A DNA stretch of 64,000 nt from Cutibacterium modestum. GTDB taxonomy: Bacteria > Actinomycetota > Actinomycetes > Propionibacteriales > Propionibacteriaceae. The translations under genes and the position numbers were made by a program. Shown here piece after piece: positions 28,545-41,116 of the stretch (position 1 is the stretch's first letter; the number at the start of each line of letters is the position of its first letter). The notes beneath the pieces were generated by a model. That model did no database searches. It was not told the DNA's origin and saw nothing but the letters and a program-made list of their open reading frames with translations. Location of the stretch: assembly GCF_008326345.1 (NCBI RefSeq), contig NZ_BJEN01000001.1, positions 248,001-312,000 on the forward strand, given 5' to 3'.

Positions 28545-29485
28545 CGTCTCCTGGCGCCCGAACGCAACTCCAATGCGTTCATCAGGTCATGTTTATGTAG
28601 CTCGACACCTCTTGAACGCCCTGCTGCCCAACATGCACCGACAACTGGGTAACTCGCGTATGTGCACCCGCCCAGCGATTCCTCCACGATTCTCCGCAAC
28701 GTGTTAGGTTGTCGGCAGTTTCGGCTCGTGTCCGGTGCGAGCAAGCCTCCTGCCAGGATCACGTGATCAGTGCCGAGACTTGTCACGGTTGTTACCAGCT
28801 CCGCTGCTGCGGCAGCTAGAATTAACGACGCGGTCTTATCGTCGTGAGCAGACAGTACGACGCGGGCGAAGCTTGCCACGGCTGCGGGTTGGAGCTCCTT
28901 CGTCTCGCCAATGAGATCCTGAACGGTACAGTCAGCAGGCAATCCAAGAGCCTCAACAACCCCACGGGTAATAGCGGTACTTGGGCCCCGTCCATCAAGG
29001 TCTGCTGCCGCGGCTCGCAAGGCTTTTCTCCCGATCCAGTAGCCGGAGCCATGATCCCCCAGCAACCATCCGGCACCGTCCCGGCGATCGACCCAGCGCC
29101 ATTCCGAGAAGCGACCAGCTATCGCTCCGGTACCTGCCACGAGAATAGAACCATCACCCGACGTTGTGGCAGACCAATAGGCAATCTCGATGTCGGTCAC
29201 TACCCGAGGGATAACATCCAGGCCGGCGGCGCGGAATGCCTTCTCGACGTTATGGCGGATATAACGGTTTCCCTCCGGACCTGCGCCCGCGGCCCCGACG
29301 ATAACCGCTTCCACATGCTGAACCGCGGACTCGGTTAACAAAGCGCTCAGGCAGTCGTTGAGGGCCTGCCACAATGAGGGACGGCTGATGCGCGCAACAT
29401 GTTGATAACCCAGTATTCTCCCGCCCGCATCGGTAACGAGGGACCTCACACTCGTTCCACCAATGTCGACACCCAAGAAACACAT
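28541..29485 (-). CDS. BadF/BadG-family sugar kinase (GlcNAc/MurNAc kinase-like)
   Basis: 314-residue actin-fold ATPase of the BadF/BadG/BcrA family. It begins FLGVDIGGTSVRSLVTD (phosphate 1 loop), has VIVGAAGAGPEG near 62-73, the DGSILVAGTGAIAG adenosine/phosphate 2 region near 110-123, and DGAGWLLGDHGSGYWIGRKAL near 135-155, which is characteristic of N-acetylglucosamine kinases and of clostridial MurK. It probably phosphorylates an amino sugar in the cytoplasm. With MurQ and MupG nearby, GlcNAc released from MurNAc-6P-GlcNAc, or MurNAc itself, is the likely substrate; the sequence cannot choose between them. It looks intact in a locus where most neighbours are damaged. Confidence 0.75.
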   Translation of the reverse strand: MCFLGVDIGGTSVRSLVTDAGGRILGYQHVARISRPSLWQALNDCLSALLTESAVQHVEAVIVGAAGAGPEGNRYIRHNVEKAFRAAGLDVIPRVVTDIEIAYWSATTSGDGSILVAGTGAIAGRFSEWRWVDRRDGAGWLLGDHGSGYWIGRKALRAAAADLDGRGPSTAITRGVVEALGLPADCTVQDLIGETKELQPAAVASFARVVLSAHDDKTASLILAAAAAELVTTVTSLGTDHVILAGGLLAPDTSRNCRQPNTLRRIVEESLGGCTYASYPVVGACWAAGRSRGVELHKHDLMNALELRSGARRR

Positions 29486-29523
29486 AATCCGGCTCTTCCC
29501 CTAGTTACTGAACGACGTCTTCG

Positions 29524-30130
29524 TTACTCCCGTCGCATTGATCTCAACATCACAAAATCAACCTGCATTCCACCGCTGAGATGCGTTACCAGATCGGCAT
29601 AAGAATCGGCCACTTTGCCAACTCTCACCCACTCTCAGTCGAGGGGTTCGTCGCTGATCATGAGATGAACTTTGTCGCGATTCCGGACCAGGGTGTCTGT
29701 TTGGAGGGATCCAGCCCGACGCAACCCGACATCGGGAGCGTGGTATCCCCCTCCCCCGGGTACCGTCGATGCGCCACGAGATCCCCGTATCTTCTCGATG
29801 CAACCTGTGCTCTCCTAGGAATTCGGGGCAGGCGAGGTCAGCTAGCGGCAAGGTGAAAACACCGTCGGAGTTGAGCCGCTCAATCCAGGTGAAGGTCTCA
29901 TCGGTCATCGTTCCTTCTGCCAAGCAGCACCTGGTGGCGATCCCAGTGTCAGGGTGAGGGTAGAAACTGTGCCATCCGGCAGGCTTTAGATCACCCAGGG
30001 CGTCGAGGAAGGATATGACGCCCTCAGCCTCGGGCAGGTGTAGGAAGGTGAATACGGCTCCGCCACACGTGACAGTCTGACGAGCGGCCAGCTCGCAGCT
30101 TTCGTCAACCGGATATATGGACCACATCAT
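29524..30130 (-). pseudogene. mupG: 6-phospho-N-acetylmuramidase (MupG/DUF871) remnant
   Basis: The first 40 codons (WSIYPVDESCELA, then FTFLHLPEAEG) look like the start of DUF871/MupG proteins, which hydrolyse MurNAc-6P-GlcNAc. The sequence then jumps to KPAGWHSFYPHPDTGI, a motif normally found near the middle of the ~350-residue protein, so over 100 residues are missing. After GEHRLH the frame is lost; the neighbouring frame carries what looks like the C-terminal domain (VRNRDKVHLMISDEPLD, then WVRVGKVADSYADLV) but has a TGA between the two stretches. Deletion, frameshift and nonsense together mean a dead gene. It sits 3 bases after murP. The assignment is by motif memory and operon context. 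Confidence 0.7.
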
Positions 30131-30133
30131 CAG

Positions 30134-31651
30134 TCAGTCCACGATGCGTTCGGCCATGGAATCTTTGAAACCAAACAGGTAGGTCAGCAGGCATCCCATG
30201 ATGACCGAGATGAGCCAACCGCCGAGATACCAGCCCCACTTGCCAGCAGAAATAACCGGTGCCATCAACAAGCCGGACAGACCTAGGGACTGAGAGCCAA
30301 ATGTTCCGGACTGCTGCATCCACCACGCTACAAACGCGCCTCCAAAACCGCCGCCAAGACATGCGGTGAGGAAGGGATACAGCAACGGTAGAGAGACCCC
30401 GTAAATGAGAGGTTCGCCCACACCAAGGATGCTAATCGGTAGCGCATTTTTAATCACAGACCGCAATTTCGGATTCTTGGTTTTCATGAGAACAGCAATG
30501 GCCATTCCTACCTGACCAGCGCCAGCCATCGCGAGGATGGGTAGCAGCTCGGTAAAGCCATGATTGGCGACGAGTTGAGCATGAATTGGGATGAGTCCCT
30601 GGTGGATTCCCAACATCACCATGGGTAAGAAGAACGTCGCGAGAATAAACCCGCCGATGATCCCCCCTTTAGCAAGTGCAAAATTGACCAGCAGCCAGGT
30701 GAGGCCCTTCATGAGTAGCGATGACAACGGCATTATTATAAAAATTGATGCTGCGGCACCGAGAAGTAAAGTTACAGCCGGCACAAGGAACAGTTCGATC
30801 GCCGCCGGGATAATCTTGCGCAGCCGTTTTTCGATGACAGTAAACAGCCACGCGGTGATCATGACGCCAATGACACCTCCCAGCCCCGGTGTAAGCTTTC
30901 CAAATACTGGGATTGTCAGCTGGATAGCTGCCGTCTTGTTCGCTGCGGCCGTACCAGCCAGAGCGGGCATATACGGAACCCCGCCCGCGATGAAACCTAA
31001 GATCGGGCTGCCACCACATTCTTGGGCTGTGTTGTATCCCACGATAAGGTTGAGGGAAGTAATAACAATGCTTCCCAGGCCAGCCAAAACCAGGAACCAT
31101 CTGTTGTTAGCAACGGTGGGATCGATCGTCCTCCAAATCCCACAGATGGCGGTGATCAATCCACAGGCGATGAGCCCTGGAATGATCGGGACGAAAATGT
31201 TCCCAACGTGACGAAACATCGCTTGCACCCGCGATGTTTGCTTGTTTTTCACCTTTTTCTTGGTTTGAGCGGCCAGATCTGGATCGCCTTTGGGAATAGG
31301 AGTCAATTCTGTCCTGGCTACCGTGGGGTCCGCATCTCGCCTTGCAGCGGCAGGTGATGTGTTGTGAGCCGTCTCCTCTGTGTCGGTGACAGGGGCAGAA
31401 CTCGCGGACCCCGTGATCTTACCAAAGGCTGCCCGCAATCTTTCCGCATGACCGGGCCCAGCGACGACCTGCAGCTGCTCGCCCTCGACGACTCCGAGGA
31501 CCCCGTCCAGCTCCTTGATAGCCTCCGCGTCAGCGACTTGCGGTTGGACGAGGTTGAGACGCAGCCGCGTCATGCAGTTGGTGAAAGTCTTTATGTTGTC
31601 GGGCCGTCCCACAAGATCGAGTACTCGTCGTGCAAGTAAGTTGTAATCCAT
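30134..31651 (-). CDS. murP: PTS sugar transporter subunit IIBC, MurP-like
   Basis: 505-residue PTS permease of the glucose/glucoside superfamily. The IIB domain is N-terminal with the phosphorylated Cys26 in TFTNCMTRLRLNL. A Pro/Ala/Thr-rich linker (about 90-145) leads to the IIC membrane domain with about ten helices, containing GGVPYMPALAGTAAANKTA and PISILGVGEPLIYGVSLPLLYPF. There is no IIA domain, as in MurP of E. coli, which borrows IIA-Glc. Its position between murQ and mupG points to MurNAc or a MurNAc disaccharide as substrate. The frame opens at 31717, but ATG 31651 is preferred for its GGGAGGAAG box. It lies 19 bases after murQ and appears intact. Confidence 0.8.
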   Translation of the reverse strand: MDYNLLARRVLDLVGRPDNIKTFTNCMTRLRLNLVQPQVADAEAIKELDGVLGVVEGEQLQVVAGPGHAERLRAAFGKITGSASSAPVTDTEETAHNTSPAAARRDADPTVARTELTPIPKGDPDLAAQTKKKVKNKQTSRVQAMFRHVGNIFVPIIPGLIACGLITAICGIWRTIDPTVANNRWFLVLAGLGSIVITSLNLIVGYNTAQECGGSPILGFIAGGVPYMPALAGTAAANKTAAIQLTIPVFGKLTPGLGGVIGVMITAWLFTVIEKRLRKIIPAAIELFLVPAVTLLLGAAASIFIIMPLSSLLMKGLTWLLVNFALAKGGIIGGFILATFFLPMVMLGIHQGLIPIHAQLVANHGFTELLPILAMAGAGQVGMAIAVLMKTKNPKLRSVIKNALPISILGVGEPLIYGVSLPLLYPFLTACLGGGFGGAFVAWWMQQSGTFGSQSLGLSGLLMAPVISAGKWGWYLGGWLISVIMGCLLTYLFGFKDSMAERIVD

Positions 31652-31670
31652 GACTTCCTCCCTAGAAGAC

Positions 31671-32585
31671 TCAGAGATGAAGGTGGTTCTCGTCGACGGC
31701 GGCTCGGACTGCCCCACCCGCGTCAGCTAATCGGGCCCTAGCCTGCGCCGCAGTCATTCCCAACAGCACCATGGCAATGGCCGTCTTGGCATGACCGTCA
31801 GACTCGTGCAACGCCGTGACTGCCTCATCACGAGAACACCCCGTGGCAGCCATGACAATCGACATGGCCCGCTGCCGTAGTTTCTCGTTGCTCGGGGAGA
31901 CGTCAACCATAAGGTTGCCGTACGTCTTACCTAATCCGACCATGGTCGCCGTGGAGATCATGTTGAGAACCAGCTTTTGGGCCGTCCCTGCTTTAAGGCG
32001 GGTCGATCCCGTGAGGACCTCAGGGCCAGCGTCAATTTCAACCGGAAGATCTACTTCACTGCTGATGGCGGCACCGCGATTGCAACACACCGAAGCCGTC
32101 ACCGCTCCAGCTCGTTTCGCCGCGCGTACCGCGCCCACAACCCAAGGAGTTTGCCCTGACGCTGCCAGACCGACGACGACGTCGTGAAACCCAGGCTGAA
32201 GGACGTTCATATCCGCAGCACCACGATCTGCATCGTCCTCAGCTCCCTCCACGGCCTGAAACATCGCCTGCTGTCCCCCAGCGATGAGGCCGACGACCAT
32301 CGTGGGGTTGGTGCTGAAGGTTGGTGGGCATTCCACTGCGTCGAGAACACCCAGACGCCCACTCGTTCCGGCACCGGCATAAATCAATCGACCTCCTGCC
32401 GACAGGCCCTCCACTGCAGCTTCGACGACGGCTGCAATGGCTGGGAGCTGGGAAGCGACAGCATTAGGGACGCGATGATCCTCATCGTTCATGACGCGGA
32501 GCACTTCCAGGGTTGGCAACTGATCGAGTCTCTCGCTAATCGGGTTCCTCCCCTCCGTCGTGGCAAGATTCGTCAGGCTGTCCAT
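31671..32585 (-). CDS. murQ: N-acetylmuramic acid 6-phosphate etherase
   Basis: 304-residue lyase of the SIS fold that splits MurNAc-6P into GlcNAc-6P and D-lactate. It has NPISERLDQLPTLEVLRVMNDED near residues 13-35, the SIS core LIYAGAGTSGRLGVLDAVECPPTF near 66-89, LAASGQTPWVVGAVRAAK near 143-160, and the strongly conserved GSTRLKAGTAQKLVLNMIST and KTYGNLMVDVSPSNEKLRQRA near 195-240. Length is that of the family (E. coli 298). ATG 32585 was chosen over 32711 because GGAGGAG lies 4-5 bases upstream. It diverges from the murR gene. Confidence 0.95.
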   Translation of the reverse strand: MDSLTNLATTEGRNPISERLDQLPTLEVLRVMNDEDHRVPNAVASQLPAIAAVVEAAVEGLSAGGRLIYAGAGTSGRLGVLDAVECPPTFSTNPTMVVGLIAGGQQAMFQAVEGAEDDADRGAADMNVLQPGFHDVVVGLAASGQTPWVVGAVRAAKRAGAVTASVCCNRGAAISSEVDLPVEIDAGPEVLTGSTRLKAGTAQKLVLNMISTATMVGLGKTYGNLMVDVSPSNEKLRQRAMSIVMAATGCSRDEAVTALHESDGHAKTAIAMVLLGMTAAQARARLADAGGAVRAAVDENHLHL

Positions 32586-32668
32586 GGAATCTCCTCCCTG
32601 AGTCGAGATTTCGTGGTTGCATGTCTGCGATGCCATGCCACGGAACTGCACCGTCCCGATGACATGAA

Positions 32669-32682
32669 ACGATCGTACATTA
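32669..32682. promoter_or_regulatory. Palindrome and -10-like boxes between murQ and murR
   Basis: In the 126-base divergent gap, ACGATCGT (32669-32676) is a perfect 8-base palindrome flanked by ATG/CAT. It directly abuts TAATGT on the minus strand (32677-32682, toward murQ) and overlaps TACATT on the plus strand (32676-32681, toward murR), both fitting TANNNT. This is a reasonable operator position for MurR, but no MurR consensus was recognised. Confidence 0.3.
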
Positions 32683-32711
32683 AATCTGTCTTTGTTGGAA
32701 GGATGTTTCAC

Positions 32712-33583
32712 ATGAACGACAGCCTGTTGCCTCGGATCGATATGGCTAGAACGACCATGCGCCCTGCAGAGGCCCAGGTTGCCGCCATCGTGCTAGCCAA
32801 ACCAGACTGGACACTTGCCGCGTCAACGAGCCAACTCGCCGAGGCTGCCGGTGTATCTCCTGCATCCGTCGTGCGCTTTTGCCGAGCTCTCGGGATGAGT
32901 GGCTACCGAGAACTTCGCACCGAGCTTGCGCGCGACTTATCTCTACGCAATCTCGAGTTGGAAAGATCTTCTGTGGCCGAGGGCACCATTACTCTCGACG
33001 ATTCTCTAGCCCAAATGATCACAAAATCGCGTTCCACGAGGCTCGCACGATTGAGAATACCGCGCGAGCCGTCGACACCGAAGAGCTTGAAGCTGTCGCC
33101 AGCGCCATCTCCATCGCCCCGCGGACTGCGCTCTTCGGGGTCGGGTCTAGCGGTCTCGTCGCAAGTGACTTATCCGAGAAGCTGGAACGCATTGGCCTCG
33201 TCTGTCAGCACCACCAAGACACCCATATGCAGCTCGTTCATGCCGCATTGTGCACACACGCCTGTGTAGCCTTAGGTATCTCTTTTAGCGGCAATACCCA
33301 GGAAGTTGTCGAGGCTCTCACCGTGGCCCGAGAACACGGCGCTACTACCGTTGCTATGACAGGTCTACTCGATTCGCCCGTCGGACGGCTTGCTGACCAC
33401 GTCCTCGTCACCTCAGCACGTGAAACACAGGTCCGCGCTGGTGCGATGTCCAGTCGAATGTCACAGCTAGCCGTTGTCGACTTTCTCTTTGCGCGGGTCG
33501 CGCAACTATGCATGGACGACCTCGAGACCCTCTTGACCAGCACACGCACCGCAGTAAGCACGCACCGAAAACCCCTCACGTAG
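32712..33583 (+). pseudogene. murR: RpiR-family regulator (MurR-like), frameshifted
   Basis: The first frame encodes the N-terminal helix-turn-helix of an RpiR regulator (MRPAEAQVAAIVLAKPDW, then TSQLAEAAGVSPASVVRFCRALGMSGYREL) up to DSLAQMITK, about residue 103. The next frame picks up at once with IAFHEARTIENTARAV and the complete sugar-phosphate-binding SIS domain (FGVGSSGLVASDLSEKLERIG, then GISFSGNTQEVVEAL) to 33583. Adding one A to the AAAA run at 33023-33026 restores a single 290-codon gene. As written, the product would be a DNA-binding fragment without its sensor domain. ATG 32712 has GGAAGG 9 bases upstream. It is divergent from murQ, the classic place for MurR. Confidence 0.85.
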
Positions 33584-33586
33584 ACT
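33581..33586 (+). promoter_or_regulatory. Candidate -10 box for a leaderless DUF308 mRNA
   Basis: TAGACT, which includes the murR stop codon, fits TANNNT and ends 6 bases before the ATG at 33593. No Shine-Dalgarno sequence is seen there, so the transcript may begin at the start codon. Confidence 0.35.
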
Positions 33587-33592
33587 TAACGC

Positions 33593-34240
33593 ATGTCGTC
33601 GCAGACTCTCAACAAGACCGGGAAGTCAATTTGGTGGATTCCTTTCACCAAGGGGACCCTCGCAATCATTGCCGCAGTGGTGGCCCTGCTTTGGTCCCAC
33701 CAGACGATGACTGCCCTTGTGGTAATCGTCGGCATCTACGCCATCGTCGACTCCGTCATGACTCTCATCAACGCCCAAGCCGTCCATGGCATGGCCGGCG
33801 CTAGATTCATGAGGGTTTGGGGCATCATCGGCATCATCGTTGGCCTGATCCTTATCATTCATCCCGGATTCTCCCTGCATGTCATCGCCATTCTCATAGG
33901 GGTGTGGCTGGTCCTGCTCGGCGTGGCAGCTACCGGATTCGCCCTCCCTATGAAGCTCGTCACAAAGAAGGCCTGGGCCTGGATGCTTAGCGGTGGCATC
34001 GGTCTGTTCCTCCTAGGCATCGTCGTCCTGGTCCATCCTGGATTTGGCGTAGTGGCCATGAGCTGGCTGCTAGCCCTAGGGGTATTTCTCTATGGCGTTG
34101 CCCACCTTGCAATTGCGGTGGGGGTCCGCAAGATCACAAGTTCTATCTCGTCGGCAGTGCGTCGCAACCCCCGCAATACCGTCATTGAAGGAGACATCGT
34201 TGACAGCCCGGAGACGTCAACCCATCGCGAACTGAACTGA
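33593..34240 (+). CDS. DUF308/HdeD-like membrane protein
   Basis: 215 residues with six hydrophobic helices in three pairs (about residues 17-33, 38-56, 69-87, 91-110, 125-143 and 147-170). The repeated pattern in which a helix ends in HPGFSL or HPGFGV (near 86 and 149) is the DUF308/HdeD repeat. A polar tail of 40 residues follows. HdeD in E. coli is linked to acid resistance, but the role of actinobacterial members is unknown. It starts 9 bases after the murR frame and is probably transcribed from its own promoter. It looks intact. Confidence 0.8.
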   Translation: MSSQTLNKTGKSIWWIPFTKGTLAIIAAVVALLWSHQTMTALVVIVGIYAIVDSVMTLINAQAVHGMAGARFMRVWGIIGIIVGLILIIHPGFSLHVIAILIGVWLVLLGVAATGFALPMKLVTKKAWAWMLSGGIGLFLLGIVVLVHPGFGVVAMSWLLALGVFLYGVAHLAIAVGVRKITSSISSAVRRNPRNTVIEGDIVDSPETSTHRELN

Positions 34241-34536
34241 TAATCTGATTCAGTCGTCACGTCAATGTGACTTCGGACGGTAACCGGGGCCACAGCTAGC
34301 TTTGGTGCCATACTCCCGTATTCGGCGGGTGATCTAGCTGACGGCTGCAGCTATGGGGAACAGGGCAAGGCCGATGTGTCCTGGTCAGCGAGTTTGCAGC
34401 GGGCACCGGACTTGGCGCACTTAGGTCGCGTCCTCACCATCAGGGGTGAGAAACCGACACTGCACATTGGCCGAGGAATATTCTCGCCCCCGGTACATGC
34501 TCTCGTTGGACATTAGCTGCAGCAGCACACCCTAGA

Positions 34537-34551
34537 TCTATCAGTGATAGA
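34537..34551. promoter_or_regulatory. Tet-operator-like palindrome
   Basis: TCTATCA-G-TGATAGA has perfect 7-base arms around one central base. It is followed by GA, giving CTATCAGTGATAGAGA, which matches the core of the classical tetO2 operator (CCTATCAGTGATAGA) at all but the first core position. No tetR-family gene or tetracycline-resistance gene is in this window, so if it is an operator the repressor is elsewhere. Confidence 0.45.
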
Positions 34552-34602
34552 GAAAAGCCCGGCATGCCCCGATAGGGGGCGCCGCCACCAGCGCTGTCAT
34601 GC

Positions 34603-34625
34603 GGCACTCAGAACAGTTCTGTGCC
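34603..34625. terminator. Hairpin between converging genes
   Basis: GGCA-CT-CAGAAC-A-GTTCTG-TGCC can form a 10-bp stem with a two-base bulge and a very tight turn. It lies 26 bases beyond the end of the minus-strand gene at 34651. There is no T-tract. Terminator and operator are both possible. Confidence 0.25.
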
Positions 34626-34650
34626 GGACGTTGTCGGTCATGGCGACAGA

Positions 34651-34980
34651 TTAGACATCGGGCAACTCGCGTCGATCCTCGTCCTTGGCATCATCTTCGA
34701 TGTCAAGCTCATGATCGAGACGGTCGTCCAGGAGATGAGCCCTCTGCTGCGAAGCCAAGTAGGCCCACCAAACGCCCGCACCGACGATGCCTAAAAAAGA
34801 CGCAGCCCCGCCAAAGGCCCCTAAAACGAATCGCGGATCGCTCTGGCTAGGTGCTGCCAAACCGACGACATCGAGCACCACAAAAAGTGCGACGCACACC
34901 CACGTCAGCACCTTGGCGTGGTGAATCGCCGAGTCGAGATCCTCCCCGTCATCGTTCATCCCAGCAATCTCTTCCTGCAC
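34651..34980 (-). CDS. Small two-helix membrane protein
   Basis: 109 residues: a charged N-terminus, a helix near residues 24-43 (VLTWVCVALFVVLDVVGLAA), a second near 51-75 (FVLGAFGGAASFLGIVGAGVWW) and a very acidic C-terminal tail (DRLDHELDIEDDAKDEDRRE). No family recognised. The GTG at 34980 is favoured because AGGAGGTG stands just before it; an ATG at 34959 is an alternative. It lies 28 bases downstream of gltD on the same strand and could be co-transcribed with gltBD. Confidence 0.65.
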   Translation of the reverse strand: MQEEIAGMNDDGEDLDSAIHHAKVLTWVCVALFVVLDVVGLAAPSQSDPRFVLGAFGGAASFLGIVGAGVWWAYLASQQRAHLLDDRLDHELDIEDDAKDEDRRELPDV

Positions 34981-35008
34981 GGCACCTCCTGTCGAATCTA
35001 TGGGCTCG

Positions 35009-36473
35009 TCACACCATCATCTGGCGATCCGACGGTCTTACCGGTTTCGGTAGCATTGACGGCGATCCCTTGAGGTACGCATCGACGCCGTTAGCTGCGG
35101 CACGTCCCTCCGCGATGGCCCATACTACAAGGGACTGACCACGGCCCGCATCACCGCAGGCGAAAACCCCCGGCACGTTGGTCTCATAGGAATCGTTTCT
35201 GACGATATTGCCCCGGCCGTCGAGTTCCAGACCCAGCTCAGCGATGACACCGTTATGCTCCGGATGAGCGAATCCCATCGCAAAGATCACCAGATCGGCC
35301 GGCAGATCGTGTACACTGCCCTCATCTGCGATAAACACCCGGTTCTTGTTGCGATGGCCTGAGACCACCCGAACTGCCTTGACGCGGCCCTCGTCATTAC
35401 TAACGATCTCGATGGTGTTGATTGAGTACACCCGCTCTCCGCCTTCCTCATTGGAGCTGGAGACCCGTAGAAGGTGCGGATAGATTGGCCAAGGATAGCT
35501 TGCCGGTCGGTCCTTGGGTGGCTTTGGGTTGTACTGTAGCTGGGTGATCGAGGTCGCGCTCTGACGCACGGCGGTACCTACACAATCGTTGGCAGTGTCT
35601 CCGCCACCAATGATGACGACGTGCTTACCGTCGGCGCGAATCTGATCGGGAACCTCTGTCCCCGCCACGACACGGTTTTGCTGGGTGAGGTACTCCATGG
35701 CGTAGCAGGCCCCGTCGAGATCGATACCTGGAGCATCCAGCACGCGCGGAACGGCGGAGCCGGTAGCCAAAATGACGGCGTCAAACCGCTCACGCAACTG
35801 TTCACCAGTGATGTCGATGCCAATTTCAGTGTTCGTCTTAAAGACGGTACCCTCCAGCACCATCTGCTTAATTCGACGGTCAAGAACCGACTTTTCCATC
35901 TTGAAGTCCGGGATGCCATAACGCAGCAATCCACCCACGGCGTCATCGCGTTCGTAGACAACCACCGTGTGCCCAGCACGGGTGAGCTGTTGGGCGGCTG
36001 CCAGTCCCGCGGGGCCGGATCCGACCACCGCGGCCGTCTTGAGCGAATGCCACTCAGGCACCATCGGAATGACCCGGCGGTCCTCCCAGGCCTTGTCGAT
36101 GATGGCGACCTCAATGTTCTTGATCGTCACTGGGTCGCGGTTTATCCCTTCAACGCACGCTGTCTCGCAAGGAGCGGGGCACAGTCGACCGGTGAACTCC
36201 GGGAAATTGTTGGTGGCTTGCAGCGAGTCAAGAGCCCCGCGCCATTCGTCTCGCCAGATGAGGTCGTTCCAATCAGGGATAAGATTACCTAACGGACAGC
36301 CGGTATGACAGAACGGCACACCACAGGCCATGCACCGGCTCGCCTGGTCAGTGATGATGGGCAGAAGGGCGTGTCCAGGTCCGCCTGGGTATACCTCTTT
36401 CCAATCTTGGACGCGCTCTTCGACCGGACGGCGTTGCGCCTCTTGTCGAGGCACTTTCATAAAGCCGTGCAAA

Positions 36474-36481
<8 letters not shown>
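35009..36481 (-). CDS. gltD: Glutamate synthase small subunit
   Basis: 490-residue beta subunit of NADPH-dependent glutamate synthase; it passes electrons from NADPH through FAD and iron-sulphur clusters to GltB. The N-terminal Cys cluster is [17 protein letters not shown] (near 50-66), with more Cys in [14 protein letters not shown] (near 98-111). The FAD site is [15 protein letters not shown] near 151-165 and the NADPH site [15 protein letters not shown] near 289-303. [18 protein letters not shown] near the end completes the FAD site. Its start overlaps the gltB stop by 8 bases. Confidence 0.96.
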
Positions 36482-40997
<4,516 letters not shown>

Positions 40998-41049
40998 TGG
41001 TACTCCTTTCGACGGAGGCAGGTGCGTCGCGATACCCAGACGCGCCGGG

Positions 41050-41082
41050 AAAATATTGTCACACAGTGATCACGCCTTGACA
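41050..41082 (-). promoter_or_regulatory. gltB promoter region with 26-bp symmetric operator
   Basis: About 60-85 bases upstream of gltB, the sequence TGTCA-N4-GTGATCAC-N4-TGACA (41057-41082) is symmetric at 18 of 26 positions. It directly adjoins TATTTT on the minus strand (41050-41055), which fits a -10 box. Read on the plus strand, GTCAC-N6-ATCAC resembles the spaced half-sites bound by the nitrogen regulator GlnR of actinobacteria, while the outer TGTCA/TGACA also resembles a relaxed CRP/FNR-type site. The regulator is not identified by sequence. Confidence 0.45.
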
Positions 41083-41116
41083 CATATGTCCGAGTTGTGG
41101 ACTCATCGCGATAAGA

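Larger units (their letters stand above)
34241..34650. other. Converging-gene gap rich in palindromes
   Basis: No gene is supported in these 410 bases. They hold several two-fold symmetric elements: GTCAC-N6-GTGAC (34256-34271), GAATATTC within CCGAGGAATATTCTCG, a tet-operator-like palindrome (34537-34551), a GCCCC/GGGGC stem near 34565-34580, and CAGAAC-A-GTTCTG (34609-34621). Both flanking genes point into the gap. Confidence 0.5.
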
